From Conchocele bisecta (lineage: Eukaryota; Mollusca; Bivalvia; Lucinida; Thyasiridae): a DNA stretch of 64,000 nucleotides. Positions 40,901 through 53,305 of the stretch are shown here, piece after piece. The first letter of the stretch is position 1. Each line of letters opens with the position of its first letter. The notes beneath the pieces were generated by a model. The model was not told the DNA's origin, did no database searches, and saw nothing but the letters and a program-made list of their open reading frames with translations. The translations under genes and the position numbers were made by a program. The stretch is from positions 36,204,462-36,268,461 of the forward strand of contig CM055271.1 in the NCBI GenBank assembly GCA_029237695.1. Reading direction: 5' to 3'.

Positions 40901-41484
40901 TCGGCTCTTTTACCTAGATGGACAGCTATGCACCGAAACAGACACAAATTGTAGTTATACGTGTCGATCGAGTAGATGATCTTCTTCTGTCTCAAACAGT
41001 CGGGGAGTTTTCCAGCACCATCGAGAACTTGTTGACGGTCTATTATCATCTTGACCTCAACTGCTGCCCAACGGACAAAGACCCATGTTGTGCTGGGACG
41101 TTCCACTTGATCACCCCCCCATTCTGGCTGACTCCTGGGCTATAACCCACTCTCGTGTTTTATCCAAATCATTGAGCCAATGGCTTCCATGCCTCTCTTT
41201 GTAAAAGACCATCGTCTTCTCAGTCTCAATGTGTCGTATCACGTAAGAGTACGTGTACCTCAGATAGAAGGCTGTTAGTGCATTCGGCACAACATCGTTC
41301 ATTATCCGGTATGTGATCGGGCCTTGCACGTCGGTGTGAAATGTCCAGATGATCGTCCTCCCTCTTCTCGCCCTCAGACGGTCCAACAAGCTCGTTAACG
41401 AGCGCCGCCAATTCTTCATCTTGCAGATTGTCATTGACTGTCTGCGCGTAATTTCCTCTCGGTGTCTCCCTCTCTGTTAGTCAT
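37965..41484 (-). pseudogene. Polinton A protein-primed DNA polymerase B
   Basis: Family B, protein-primed polymerase split over at least eight frames. Visible from the N-terminus: DNLCLFRC-like NYNLCLFRCIAVHLG, a CAACQQRFTKSCHFHRHANTC zinc finger, HHANCGHGGERW, exonuclease DFEAYLDKS and GFNCSRYDLN, LPGVAIQYILRG, LFGNACCGKIIE (motif B) and a C-terminal LSAYYDKRRV. The motif C region is degraded. The N-terminus (MTNREGD at 41484) is shorter than in copy B and lacks its SAP-like start. Confidence 0.85.
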
Positions 41485-41720
41485 AGTGGTACTGGTATGC
41501 CTAGTAGTACTCTTATTTCTAACAGGAATTATCGGATGCCTTGTCATATCTCTCAAAATCCTCTTAGTCTCTCGATTCACTTTGCTAGTCATAGTGATAC
41601 GGGTATGTCTAGTAGTACTCTTATCTCAAACATGAAATTATTTACCCTGTCTCATCGGTATGTCTAGTGGTACTCATTTCTCTAACACGAAATTATTTCG
41701 ATGACCAAGAGTGTGATTTG
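41484..41720. repeat. Subterminal repeats beside Polinton A polymerase
   Basis: Three imperfect units with GTCATAGTGRTACYGGTATG and TCTAGTAGTACTCTTAT, lying between the PolB start and the terminal hairpin. Likely the promoter or inner terminal repeat. Confidence 0.65.
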
Positions 41721-41934
41721 GTGAATCAGTTGAAACCCGGCCAAGATTTTGAGATACCACTTTGGTTGTCGAAAACGTGGATGCCCTAACTTTTTTTGCT
41801 GCTGGCAGACTGGTGTAACGTCTTTTTTTCTTTTTATTTCAGCTACTAATCTGTCATACATGAGATGTTGTCACAAGTGACATATGACGTACTTAGTAAA
41901 ATCACACATAAGCCTTAATTTACCCAACTGGGGA

Positions 41935-42050
41935 AATTAACGGGGGTTGGTATCATTTTGACGCGTGGTAGCATGAGGTCGAAATTCTCACCGCGGGGTG
42001 AGAATTGTTACCGAGGTGGTATCATTCTGACACCCATAATTATACTACTG
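41935..42050. repeat. Terminal hairpin of Polinton A
   Basis: GTTGGTATCATTTTGACGC and GTGGTATCATTCTGACACCC with an inner TTCTCACCGCGGGGTGAGAA stem, ending TTATACTACT. The hairpin at 53306-53410 next to Polinton B is similar (TGGTATCATTTGTGACTC ... TATACTACT). Confidence 0.55.
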
Positions 42051-42170
42051 ACACTGATATTTATTATTGTCCGCCCTTTTTGGGATACGTGTATATTTTA
42101 CTAAATTGCCCTACACATATGCCACAAATACGCCCTCAAACGTAGACGACGAGTGTGAACATCCGCTTAC

Positions 42171-42353
42171 CTCATCAAACATTATATGAGCCGCGTCGTG
42201 CGAAAATGTGCCGTATGGCGAAAATGATGTTACCGAGTAAATGAGGTCAGAAACGTCGCTTCCATTTACGCTTTTGCCATAGCTGACGTCGTTGTTGACA
42301 GCTGGTAATCCAGACGATATAAGTGTATTATCGTGTGCTAGTCGGTGTACCAT
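42171..42353 (-). CDS. Candidate first coding exon of an unknown host gene
   Basis: 61 codons, MVHRLAHDNTLISSGLPAVN to HIMFDE, ending at a GTAAGC donor (phase 0). Composition is protein-like and the stretch is not repeated elsewhere in the window. No partner exon was found; Polinton A lies immediately downstream. No family recognised. Confidence 0.3.
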
Positions 42354-42699
42354 TAGCGAAACAAACCAATTGTATGTAGACCATTGACTATTTTAATTAC
42401 CATTTTATTTGTCATTTGGAACGTGGATCTCTGTGATTGATACATGTACATATTATAATTATATATGACCATGATGATCAGGATGTACACTTTCCAGTAG
42501 TCGGTCTGTACATCTAAACAAGAGTGCCGTAAGTCACAAAATACGCCCGTCGATTATGGGCCAGACAGCGAAGTTGCAGAAATGTGAAGCTGTCACTACC
42601 AAGGCAAGAAACATTAAGGAGAATTTGAAACTATATAGCATTATTTCTTCATCTCGTTGTGATAGATATGTATACTAATTTAGGCAGAGATGTGTAAAG

Positions 42700-43275
42700 T
42701 AGAAATGATATAGAATTGTATAGAAAAATGTAGAAAAAATGGCTAAGTTAAAAAGGTGATATTTTTGTTAAAACATATTTTTTCGGCATAAAAACACCAA
42801 GGTGCACATCTTCAATATGTGTAGAAGACGTGTGTATAGTTTCAAATCGATCGACTGAACGGTTTCGGAGGAGCTGTGTACACAAACTATATACCCTATA
42901 TAGAATTGTATAGAAAAATGTATAAAAAATGGCTAAATTTAAAAGGTGATATATTTGTTAAAACATATGTTTTTCGTCATAAAAACACCAAGGTACACAT
43001 CTCCTATATGTGTAGAAGACGTGTGTATAGTTTCAGAACGATCGACTGAAATGTTTCGGAGGAATTGTGTACACAAACTCTGTACCCTATATAGAATTGT
43101 AAAGAAAAATGTAGAAAAAACTGGGTAAGTTAAAAACGTGATAGTTTTGTTAAAAAATATATTTTTCGGCATAAAATCACCAAGGTGCACATCTTCAATA
43201 TATGTAGAAGACGTGTGTGTAGTTCAGATCGATCGACTGAACGGTTTCGGAGGAGTTGTGTACACGAACTATGCA
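42700..43275. repeat. Tandem repeat of ~190 bp, three units
   Basis: Units near 42711, 42906 and 43096 share GAATTGTATAGAAAAATGTA, GGCATAAAAACACCAAGGTG, GTAGAAGACGTGTGTATAGT and CGATCGACTGAACGGTTTCG. Confidence 0.9.
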
Positions 43276-43369
43276 TTTTTGACCGCCCGCCCGCCCCGCG
43301 GTAAAACATAATACGTACCGTTTTTTAAAAACGGTCGTATAAAACTAGACGTGATCAGTGTACCTTCTG

Positions 43370-43570
43370 TATAAATATCACACTGACTGCTGTAGCCTGA
43401 TAACGATCTGTATGGCTTGTTAGAGGCAAGACAAGTGCTTCATTGATGGAATGGCGAACAGTGCAGCATCTGATCAGATCTGATCTGGATCTCCACTGTT
43501 CGCAAAACCCATAAGCCCAATTTCTACAGTCACAGCCACATAATGCCATGCACAGCGTACAATATTGCAT
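43370..43570. repeat. Diverged repeat related to 25600-25830
   Basis: Contains TCAGATCTGATCTGGATCTC and AATTTCTACAGTCACAGCC. On the minus strand one frame is Cys-rich (CTLCMALCGCDC), but the frame is not conserved in the other copy. Confidence 0.4.
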
Positions 43571-44012
43571 AAGGTCGTTTTTGTCATGTGCCGATCTTTC
43601 CTTTCACTTATCACAACACACAATTACTCATAAAAACAACAATTATAATTGAGATAACGGATTAGTGACGCGAGAAAATGTACATCTTTCAATCTGCCAA
43701 AGGTTGGCCAAAGCTCACACTGTATGTGAGCCATACATCATTAATGACACACGTCTGTATGTTTTTCGTTTCCAAATTCACGTTGCGTTAACAATCGTTA
43801 AAGATGGGTGCAACCGCAGACAAGATATACAGTGTGTGCCATTTGGTATATGAATATCCGCGCAATCTGGTCAGAGCCTACACGCCGGTCGTTATGGTAC
43901 TGTAGTCAGGTACTTAAATTATCACCTGTACATACATGAATACAGTAACAACGTTAACATGTAGCATACATGTATACATCTCCAAAGGAGCGGGAGGGGA
44001 GATTGGCCAGGT

Positions 44013-44311
44013 TCCAGTCAACACAGTGCGTATGTGCCGTGAAACATGGTGCCGTGAAACATTTTTGATATCCTGTCAATACGACCTAAGCACTGCGTAT
44101 GAATGTGTGGGGTGGCTGGGGTTATTTGTTTGCATCTTAAAGCCATTCGTAGGTGTTGACGGGATAAATAGAATAGTAGACTTGTGCCGTGAATGGGAAA
44201 AATATCTGGCGCGGCACGGAAACGGGATGTGCTCGGCAGAGCGTCGCCCTTCCCGTTTCCTAAGCTTTGCCAGATACTTTTTCCCATTCACGGCACTAAC
44301 CTACTATTCTC
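44013..44311. repeat. Composite double-hairpin MITE
   Basis: GTCAACACAGTGCGTATGTG to GTTGACGGGATAAAT, AGAATAG linker, then the GTGCCGTGAATGGG hairpin. The leftmost TTTATCCC is altered to GGTTCCA. Confidence 0.9.
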
Positions 44312-44727
44312 TATGTCAGTGATATGTAACGTCTGATGATGTAAGTCGATGCACGCACTGTTAGTCTACGTTTGAGGGTGTATTTGTGGCATATTTGTGG
44401 GGAATTTTAGTATAATATACGTATATGTTACAAGTAACACAAACAAATGGCGCAAAATAATATAGATAAGGTCTACACTGATACGTGAAATAGGCTATAC
44501 AAAATATGATAACTTAATGAAATGCATACACTGAAATGTTTGATGGTGTATTTGTGTCATTTTTATATGCTCTAAATTATAATACATATTTCCCATATGT
44601 GTTGATTATTTTACAGTATCTGACTAGAGTGGGGTCGGGTCTGACCGGCCGTCGGCACTTTAGAAACGACCCCCATAAGTAAACCCATTTAAACCTATAT
44701 TAATCGCTTCCAATGCGCTTGTGCCGA

Positions 44728-44791
44728 TGTCACACCAGGGTGACACCGAGCTAGTCTACACCAAGCACGTTGTGGACAGAGACAACAAGGT
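44728..44791 (+). CDS. Weak candidate exon
   Basis: A short frame MSHQGDTELVYTKHVVDRDN ends at AACAAG|GTATAT. A second possible segment, MSVRTTSPSSHRQGTSSILE, ends at a GTAGGT donor near 44911. Both are in phase 0. Nothing is recognised, and this may be chance. Confidence 0.15.
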
Positions 44792-44949
44792 ATATTTTTA
44801 CAAGTATGATATATTTACATAAATGATAAACACAAACAATAGATGAATATGTCAGTACGGACAACGTCCCCTAGCAGCCACCGCCAAGGCACATCCTCGA
44901 TTCTGGAACAGGTAGGTAAAGTCAAAAGTAAACGTCATCATAATCTGGA

Positions 44950-47590
44950 TAAATATCCAATGTTAGAGATCATCTAAACAACTCCGGCTTCCGCCATGAT
45001 GGGAGTGACGTTATAATAACGTCATAAAGTTACTGGTTCTTAGGAGATACTGAGCCTACTTGGGCGGATGGGGTCCATAACGCATCGGTGAACGTCCCTA
45101 TCGATTCTTCACGTCCTTTGACGGAATAACGTCACCAGAATATGCCCCACTCGATTACGCCCTTGGTCCACGCGGAGCAGAGTCCCCGCTAACACACGGT
45201 GTCGTGTCGTGGACTCCAGAATAAGTAAATAAATATGTGTTGCGTACTGAATTACGCAGACACAAGGTAGGGACGTGCCGTCGCTCGTTGCTGACTGGCT
45301 GGCTGCCTGGCTGGTGTACTGGCTGGTGTACTGGCTGGCTGGGACTACAAAACACCAACGGTGTTGTTACCAGAATGTAACATGTTATAGTCTCAATAAT
45401 AGTCACAGTAGTGCACATGAAGTCAATATCATCATTGCATGGCAATACTAAACATCTCATATATTACAATGATGAAACATGATAAATTGCAATGTACACA
45501 CAGATATTTTCATTAATTGGAAGAAGGGGGCCGATGGAATTCATAAGTCGGAAAATGCGATATAACACATTAATGAACAGCCACTATATCTAGTGTACCC
45601 AACGATATACCTCTTCACAGCCGTACATGTGAATTCAGACGTCATTCACAGTTATTGCTCTAACTTAATAAAGAGCAACTGTGCCAAGTATTCTCCTGTG
45701 CAGATTCACAGTATTACATTACATTACATTACTAATCATAAACACTGTATACTCTAATCAGACTGTAGGATTCCACAGGCTGACCCAAAGCATCAGTGAT
45801 TGAAACAAATTATACTTCACATCATGTCCTTATTGCAGCTTACTGATGTATAAATCAGCGCACTTAGAGTAGAACTGTCTGATCTGGCCCATCTTTGTCG
45901 CAATAGCATTTACAATATTTACAACACACTGCGAACGTAATACGACTTAATAAAATGAATGTACAGACGACTGGGTTAGGAGTTAACATGTGTTTCCCCA
46001 TAGAGTAATGAAAGTCGTCCAGAAAATTCACGTTACAATTGTGACATGTTAACATTGGCAATATTCTCATGTATTGTACAGGGCGCAGACTGATATTCGA
46101 TTGAATCGTAACAGAAAATGCATTGCTAATGTTAGTGAACATTTCAATCAAGTTCGCCCTTCGTTTTACAAATACAATAAATTGCTAATGCAATTAGTCA
46201 GAGTGACATGCAACAAAACACATGAGAATACTATGCCATTACAATACTCACGGAATGCTCCCACATGCCAGTCCTGTAATCGTTATTATTTACACGTAAG
46301 CACGACGAATTAATGAATCAATAATATTTGATTAAGGGAGATAATCTATATCAGCGGATACATGCCATACGGCTTTTATTGACCAAGCGTTTGGTCGAAA
46401 CTGGGCCAAATAACTCAGTTAAATTAAATAGTGCAGTAGTATCGAGGATACGATAACACTGCGTAGAATTGCCGGTCTTGGCAAGATTCAGACTTAAATG
46501 GCAGCATTAGAAAGTAACAACATATGTACTCACCAATTCCCAGTGAAAAACTTGCGCTCCAATGTCACAAGAATGAAATTGAATGTCCGACTGATAATAT
46601 ATGGTGCTACAACGAATATATACCCCACCCTAGTGCATGACTATCCCATGTAGTCTGCTTGTCAATGTAAAACTTATGTGCCCACATTTGGCTTACAATT
46701 TTACGTAAGCGGACTAATGATCTGACAGTCCAGTCTAGCTCATGAGATATCTGGTGAATTAGTCTGAAATACTTCAGTCATAAATAGGTATGACTTACTA
46801 GGTAATTAGGCTAGCATCTAAGTCTGCATATACAGTGTAGATCACCCAGATACGACCAGTACAAAATCCAATACTGGTGGTCCGTGCGCGGTTTTCGGAT
46901 AAAGCGCTATTCTCTCCAGCGGTGTACTCCACGGGCGATATTTCACACACAAATACCTATTCGACCGTCTTGTACTAGAATATTCGATTACTGCTCTAGA
47001 CTATGTGATCCGTGTTACAATTAATGGATGATAAAGAATATAGTCGGCTACGATTCGTGACAGCCGAAAGTTCCCTCCCCTGTGAGTTTTAAAAGTTTGT
47101 GAATCAGCGCAGAAATTATTGGCGACACGAATTAAATCGTATTCCATAGAAGGGCATATATAATCTAACACTGTCTGATCTGGCAATTCTGGGTCTTCAC
47201 TGGCAGCAAATACATAACTGCTTTGTAAGATTAGTGTAAGGACATAGATCTTGTGATTTAATGTAGGTAACTGTTATTTACACAAACAATGTTTCATTAA
47301 TTGCTAAAAACACCGAGGTGGCCGAGTTGACCCGATGAAACAACCGAGCACAGTCGACAACGGCCGAATTGACACGACTCTACCTATGCCCGGTAATGTT
47401 GAATAGTCGCCAAATGTATAGGCAGAATATGGCAAATAACTTGTCAAAATGTGTAACGCAGTCTAAAAGTCTAATCTATTTATAAATACGGGAAAATCCC
47501 CGAAGTTGCCCGCCGGAAGTTCATCCTGTAAATAATCTGCCCTACACATCCGTCAGAAATGGCTTACAATAAGGTTGTCAGAAATGGCTA
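44950..47590. other. Gene-poor stretch
   Basis: AT-rich unique-looking sequence. A short CTGGCTGG/GTACTGGCTG repeat lies at 45288-45342 and an (ACATT)n run at 45714-45732. The word CTGTCTGATCTGGC appears at 45877 and 47170. No gene, RNA or mobile element is recognised. Confidence 0.5.
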
Positions 47591-49015
47591 CCACCCTGAA
47601 ATTAAAATGGCATGACGGCTAGTCAAACAAGCCAAGCTGCCGAAATGTAGACATATACTGAGTTGTAGGGCTATGTCCCGAGTATACGTCGGAACCGTCG
47701 GATTTGCGCATGGGCCTGAATCCCATTTACAAGGTGGTCGGCTGAAGTCGGAAAACCAGGAAAACTGGCAAATTATAGACCACCCCCTGAATTAAAATGA
47801 CATAGCGGCTGGTCAAACAAGTCAAGTTTCCCAATGGAACACTGTGACAAAGTAATGTATTCACTGTCTCTCAACACTAAATCAATGTATGAACTACACT
47901 GGTCGACTACAAGTTACAAGCATCATTCCCATAATTCAATAGCCGCTCTCTGAGGCAGGGAGAACGGTAATATGATCTGTAGCTCATATCAGCGAGATAT
48001 ATGTAGAGGTAGCCAGGTATTGTGGGAGAGAGTTCTCCACAAGTCTTTAAGTTGTAAACCTTCGTTCGATAGTTGTGTCGTTTGTAGTTTAGCTAAACAC
48101 AATAGTTTAATTAATGATGGGTTCTGTTTATGTGTTCCATGTCCAGACAGTGGATTGATAATACTTTGTAACAACACATACTGTGTCCCGAGTATGCGTC
48201 GGCAGCGTCGGATTCGGGCCTGAATCCCGTTTTCAAGTATGGTGATCAATTGAAGTCAGAAATGCACGAACATAGGAAAATCGGCCGCCCACAACAACAG
48301 AGTGCTATGGAGGCTGGCCAAACAAGCCAAGTTGCCCAATGTGCACCTATACTGTGTTGTATTACCATGGCTCGAGTGTGCGTCGGCACCGTCGGATTGG
48401 GGCCTGAATCCCGTTTTCAAGTATGGTGGTCAATTGAAGTCAGAAATGCACGAACATAGGAAAATCGGCCGCCCCCTGCAGCAAAGTGCTATATAGCGGC
48501 CGGCCAAACAAGCCAAGTTGCCCAATGTGAACCTATACTGTGTTGTAGTACCATGTTCCGAGTATGCGTCGGAACCGTCGGATTGGGGCCTGAATCACAT
48601 TTACTATTCAGAAAGCCACGAAAGGCAAATCGACCACCACCTAAATTAAAATAGCATGGCGGCTAGCCAAGCAAGCCAAGTTGCCCTATGTAGACATACA
48701 CTGTGCTTTAGGACTATGTTCCCAGTATCCGTCGGCACCGTCGGATTGGTGCCTGAATCCCATGTATAAGTGTGGTGGTCAGTTGAAGTTAGAAAGCCAC
48801 GAAAAATAGCAAATCGACCATCCCCTAAATTTAACTGGCATGGCTGCTGGTCAAACAAGCCGAGCTGCCCAATGTAGACATATAATGAGTTGTAGGGCTA
48901 TGTCCCGAGTATCCGTCGGCATCGTCGGATTGGGGCCTGAAATCCATTTAGAAATATGGTGGTCAGTTGACGTCAGAAAGCTAGGAACACCAGGAAAATG
49001 GACAGTCGTCTATAT
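47590..49015 (+). repeat. Satellite family 3 array, plus orientation
   Basis: About seven monomers of ~180-190 bp with CAAACAAGCCAAGTTGCCCA, ACTGTGTTGTAGNACCATG-like text, GTCGGCACCGTCGGATTGG, GCCTGAATCCC and GTATGGTGGTCAATTGAAGT. Confidence 0.92.
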
Positions 49016-49075
49016 TAAATATCCACATCTCACTCTCTGCTAGCCATCTGTCCACTTCTCTCAATCTACATGTAC

Positions 49076-50350
49076 CTCCTTCCACCTTGTGTCCACCTCT
49101 CTCCATCTCCTCCTTCTGTCCTCTTTTCTCCATCTCTCTTCTCCCTTCCCCCGTATTCCCACTTATCTCCATGTCGCACCCTCGTCTAATCACATTTTCC
49201 ATCTCGCTCTCTTTCCCCGTCGGTAAATATCTCTCTTTCTACGTCTCTTCCAACTTCTCACCACCTCTCTGCACCCCCTTCCCCCGTAGGTCCATCTGTT
49301 TTCAACTATATCCATCCTCTTTCCACCTCTCTCCATCTCACTCTATCCCTTGAATTTCAACCTTACTCCACCTCCATGTCTTCCTTCATGTGTCCGTCAC
49401 TCTCAATCTCACTTTTGTCCCTCGTGTGTTCACCTCTCTCCATCTCCCTCTCTTTCCACGTCTCTCTATCCATCTCTAAGTATATTTCACTCTTCCATCG
49501 TATCTCCATCTCCATCCTTCTTACTATATTGCCTCGTGTGTCCACGTCTATCCATCTGTCTGTCTTCCATCGTGCGTCAACCTCTGTCCGTCTCATTGTC
49601 TTCCCTCGTGTGTCCACCTCTATCCATCTCAATATCTTCCCTCGTGTGTCCACCTCTCTCCATCTCACTATCTTCCCTCGTGTGTCCACCTCTCTCCATC
49701 TCACTTTCTTCCCTCGTGTCTCCACCTCTTTCAATCTCACTCTCTTTCCTTGTGCGTCCACCTCTCTCCGTCTCCCTCTCTTCCATCGTGTGTCCACCGC
49801 TCTCCATGTCCCTGGCTTCCCTCGTATGTCCACCTCTCACCATCTCACTGTCTCCTTTCATGTCTTCCTTCGCGTGTCGACCTCTCTCCACCTCCCTCTT
49901 TTCCATTGTGTGTCCATCTCTCTCCATCTCACTGTTCTCGCTTGTGTGTCCACCGCTCTCCATGTCCCTCGCGTCCCTAGTATGTCCACCTCTCACAATC
50001 GCACTTCGTGTTCTCACGTGTCTCATGTCCCTCTCTTCCCTCGTGTATCGACCTCTCTCCATCTCCCTCTCTTCCCTCGTATTTCCCTCTCTCTCCATCT
50101 CACTGATTTCCTTCGTGTGTCCACGGCTCTCAATGACGCTCTCATCCCTCATATGTCCGCCTCTCACCATATCACTGTCTTCCCTCGTTTGTCCACTGCT
50201 CTCCATGTCCTTCTCTTCCCTTGTATGTCCACTATGTCCACCTCTCTCTCTCTCTCTTTCCTCGTGTGTCCACCCCTCACCATCTCAATGTCTTACCTCG
50301 CTTGTCCACCGCTCTCCATATCTATCCCTTCCCTCGTATGTCCAACTAAC
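49076..50350. repeat. Pyrimidine-rich minisatellite (~36-39 bp unit)
   Basis: Units resemble TCCACCTCTCTCCATCTCAC followed by TNTCTTCCCTCGTGTG, repeated some 30 times and more irregular before 49500. One strand is almost all C/T, so frames stay open by chance (389 codons on plus, 209 on minus). These are not treated as genes. Confidence 0.92.
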
Positions 50351-50649
50351 ACAGTCAAGGATAGAGCAACATGATTTTGGGAAAAGCAGGTGGTACATTT
50401 CGGTAACAGTGCGGATACATTTTCCTTTTGTTAATTATTTTTCACAATATATGCCATTGGAGCTATTGTTGTACCGAAGCAACATAGCTATTTTCGATCA
50501 ATACTTGCTAATTTTTTAAATCGATTAATTCTGATAACCTCATTTTAAAAAGACGTGTATCTATAGTAACGGTCATAAATGGATAAAGAAAGAGAAATAT
50601 TAGGGGAGTGGAGTATACACTGTAAATATAGATTATTCTTAAATATGTA

Positions 50650-51590
50650 AATGGCCTTATATGCAAGACCCAAGACCGGACCATATGAGCGACAGGATAG
50701 GTCCCCACCACTCCCGGGCATGGTCCTTTACTCCGGGATAATTCATGGAGTTATTTTTCCGGCAAAACGGCCAACATAACCCATTTGGGACTCTATGCTG
50801 GGCCTCCACATCCAAAGACACAAAGACCGGACCATGTGGGCCGCAGAGTGGGAGGCACCCGTTACACACTCGGGCCATGGTACTACCAGGCGCGTAGCTG
50901 CATTAAGGCACTGCAGGCCCGGGCCTGCAGAATTTTCGAGAAAATGGAAAAAATAAAAACGCCAAAAATGTAGGCAACTTTGTAGGCAACTTTTTGCCAA
51001 TGTGCCAGAGTGCATCATTTACCTTCTAGTTTCGATTTTTTTTCAGACCCCCTAGCATACTCGCATCAACGGTGCCCGTAGTCGTCAACAGGGCCTGCAG
51101 ATTCAAATTGGCTAGCTACGCCCCTGACTACAACAAGTATAGATGCACATTGTGCAACTTGTCTTGTTTGGCCAGCCGCCATAGCACTTTATTGTAGGGG
51201 TGGTCGATTTTTCTGTTTTCATGCATTGCTGACTTCAATTGACCACCATATTTGAAAAAGGGATTCATGCCCGAATCCAACGGTGCCCACACACTGAGTT
51301 ACTCAGGCCATGGTACTACAACACAGTATATGTGCACATTGGGCAACTTTGTTTGGCCAGCCGCCATAGCACTTTATTGTAGGGGGTGGTCGATTTTCCT
51401 GTTTTCGTGCATTTCTGACTTCAACTGACCACCATACTTGAAAACGGGATTCAGGTCCGAATCCGACGGTGCCCACGCACACTCGGGCCGTGGTACTACA
51501 ATACCGCATAAGTGCACATTTGGCGACTTGGCTTGTTTGGCCAGCCGCCATAGCACTTTATTGTAGGGGGTGGTCGATTTTCCTGTTTTA
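50650..51590 (-). repeat. Satellite family 3, inverted block
   Basis: Monomers in reverse orientation (TTGGCCAGCCGCCATAGCAC, AGGGGGTGGTCGATTTTCCT, GGGATTCAGGTCCGAATCCG), interrupted by a hAT-like MITE at 50887-51126. Confidence 0.88.
50887..51126. mobile_element. hAT-like MITE with visible empty site
   Basis: Ends CAGGCGCGTAGCTGCATTAA and TTGGCTAGCTACGCCCCTG, with inner CTGCAGGCCCGGGCCTGCAG. The flanks are ACTAC on both sides. Uninterrupted satellite copies (51313) read GGTACTACAACAC, giving the empty site. CAGGGGCGTAGCT-type ends are typical of hAT, although the duplication seen is 5 bp rather than 8. Confidence 0.82.
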
Positions 51591-51599
51591 TTGCGAAAC

Positions 51600-51780
51600 G
51601 CCCAGAGGGCGAACGGGATTAAGGGCGTAAACGATCCAATTGTGCTACAAGGAAGTCATTTCAATCATATTAGTTAAGTTATAGTTAAGGGAGACGAAAA
51701 TGTGTGCTAGTGACGAGTAGTGTGCGATGGTAGTATTGCGTGGAAGAAAATGCATAGCAACTTCAGCTCGGCCTATTTTA
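51600..51780. other. Spacer between satellite blocks
   Basis: Unique-looking sequence with no recognised feature. Confidence 0.5.
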
Positions 51781-52165
51781 GGCCATGACATCACTAAACT
51801 GAAGTTGCCCGCCGGAAGTTCATCCGGTAAAGAATCTACCCTGTAGTGTACAGCCGCCGGAAATAGCGTACACTGTCAGAAATGGCTAATCTACCACCCC
51901 GGAATTAAAATGGCATGACGGCTAGTCAAACAAGCCAAGTTGCCCAATGTAGACATATACTGAGTTGTAGGGCTATGTCCAGAGTATACGTCGTCACCGT
52001 CGGATTTGGGCCTGAATCTCATTTACAAGTATGGTGGTCGGTTGAAGTCAGAAAACCAAGAAAATTGGCAAATAGACCACCCCCAGTGTACAGCCGCCGG
52101 AAATGGCGTACACAGTCAGAAATGGCTAATCTACCACCCCGAAATTAAAATGGAATGACGGTGTA
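51780..52165 (+). repeat. Satellite family 3, second plus block
   Basis: CAAACAAGCCAAGTTGCCCA, GTCGTCACCGTCGGATTTGG and TACAAGTATGGTGGTCGGTT, with a repeated GTGTACAGCCGCCGGAAAT word at 51847 and 52086. Confidence 0.85.
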
Positions 52166-52344
52166 ACGGGAATTCAGTGGACCGGGATATGAGTGGACAG
52201 ATGCAGTTCTCAGCATGCGCGCACGAATTGAGGCGGGTCGATGTTACTAGGCATACGGGGATCGTCTCAAAATGCTTAATATTGCATGGAATTGAATCAG
52301 AACGCTATTTTGCAGAACTAAAATGTCGGTGATCGTTGATTACC

Positions 52345-53305
52345 ACGAAAGACACTGGTAAATAGATACACACCTGTGAATAAATACACGCGCCGAGAAA
52401 TAAGTACACATACCGGGAAATAAGTAGACCGGGAAATAAGTGGACACACCGGGAAATGAGTGGACACACTGGGAAATGAGTGGACATACTGTGTAATGAA
52501 TATACACCCTGGAAAATGAGTAGACAGGCCCTGAAATGAGTGGACACACCGGGAAATGAGCGGACACAGCTGGATATAAGTAGGCACACCGGGAAATCAG
52601 TGGACACAGCGGGAAATGAGTGGACACAGCGGGAAATGAGTGGACACACCAGGAACTTAGTAGACACACCGGAAAATGAGTAGACACGACGGGAAATGAG
52701 TGGAGAGACCAGAAAATGAGTGGACATACTGGGTAATGAATATACTCCCCGGGAAATGAGTAGACAGACCGGGAAATGGACTGGACACACCGGGACGAGT
52801 GGACACAGCTGGATATAAGTAGACACACCGGGAAATCAGTGGACACAGTGGGAACATAGTAGATACGTAGACACACCGGGAAATGAGTGGACACACCGGG
52901 AAATGAGTGGACACACCGGGAAATGAGTGGACACACCGGGATATGAGTGGACAGACCGGGAAATGAGTGGACATACTGGGTAATGAATATACTCCCTGAG
53001 AAATGAGTAGACAGGCTGGGAAATAAGTGGACACACCGGTGTGTCTACGTATCTACTCTGTTCCCGCTGTGTCCACTGATTTCCCGGTGTGTCTACTTAT
53101 ATCCAGCTGTGTCCACTCATTTCCGGTGTGTCCACTCATTTTTTTTTCCCGTGTCTACGTATCCTACTCTGTTCCCGCTGTGTCCATGATTTCCCGATGT
53201 CTACCTATATCCAGCTGTGTCCACTGATTTCCCGGTGTGTCCACTGATTTCCCGGTGTGTCTACGTATCTACTCTGTTCCCGCTGTGTCCACTGATTTCC
53301 CGGAG
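52345..53305. repeat. 20-bp minisatellite with central inversion
   Basis: Units ACACACCGGGAAATGAGTGG run in one orientation from about 52345 to 53035, then switch sharply to the reverse complement (CCACTGATTTCCCGGTGTGT and variants such as TACTCTGTTCCCGCTGTGTC) to 53305. The array ends at the base where the Polinton B hairpin begins. Confidence 0.92.

Larger units (their letters stand above)
32790..42050. mobile_element. Polinton/adintovirus-like element copy A (decayed, left-truncated)
   Basis: Endogenous virus-like element with, from left to right: a coiled-coil/TM protein (-), capsid (+), packaging ATPase (+), small membrane proteins (+), integrase (+) and protein-primed PolB (-), then a terminal hairpin at 41935-42047. 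This gene set with a retroviral-type integrase defines Polintons (Mavericks), also called adintoviruses. Every large gene is broken. The left end, which would hold the other terminal repeat, is replaced by piggyBac sequence. Confidence 0.88.

Noticed and set aside
43355..43570. Cys-rich 71-codon minus-strand frame
   Set aside because: The related repeat at 25600-25830 breaks the frame and shifts the cysteines; no splice sites support an exon.
49350..50519. 389-codon open frame on plus and long frames on minus
   Set aside because: Produced by a C/T-rich minisatellite whose unit lacks stop codons in several frames; both strands are open and no protein family signature is present.
52305..53034. 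Overlapping frames with repeated PLISRCVHSFP
   Set aside because: Translation of the 20-bp minisatellite; open in several frames.
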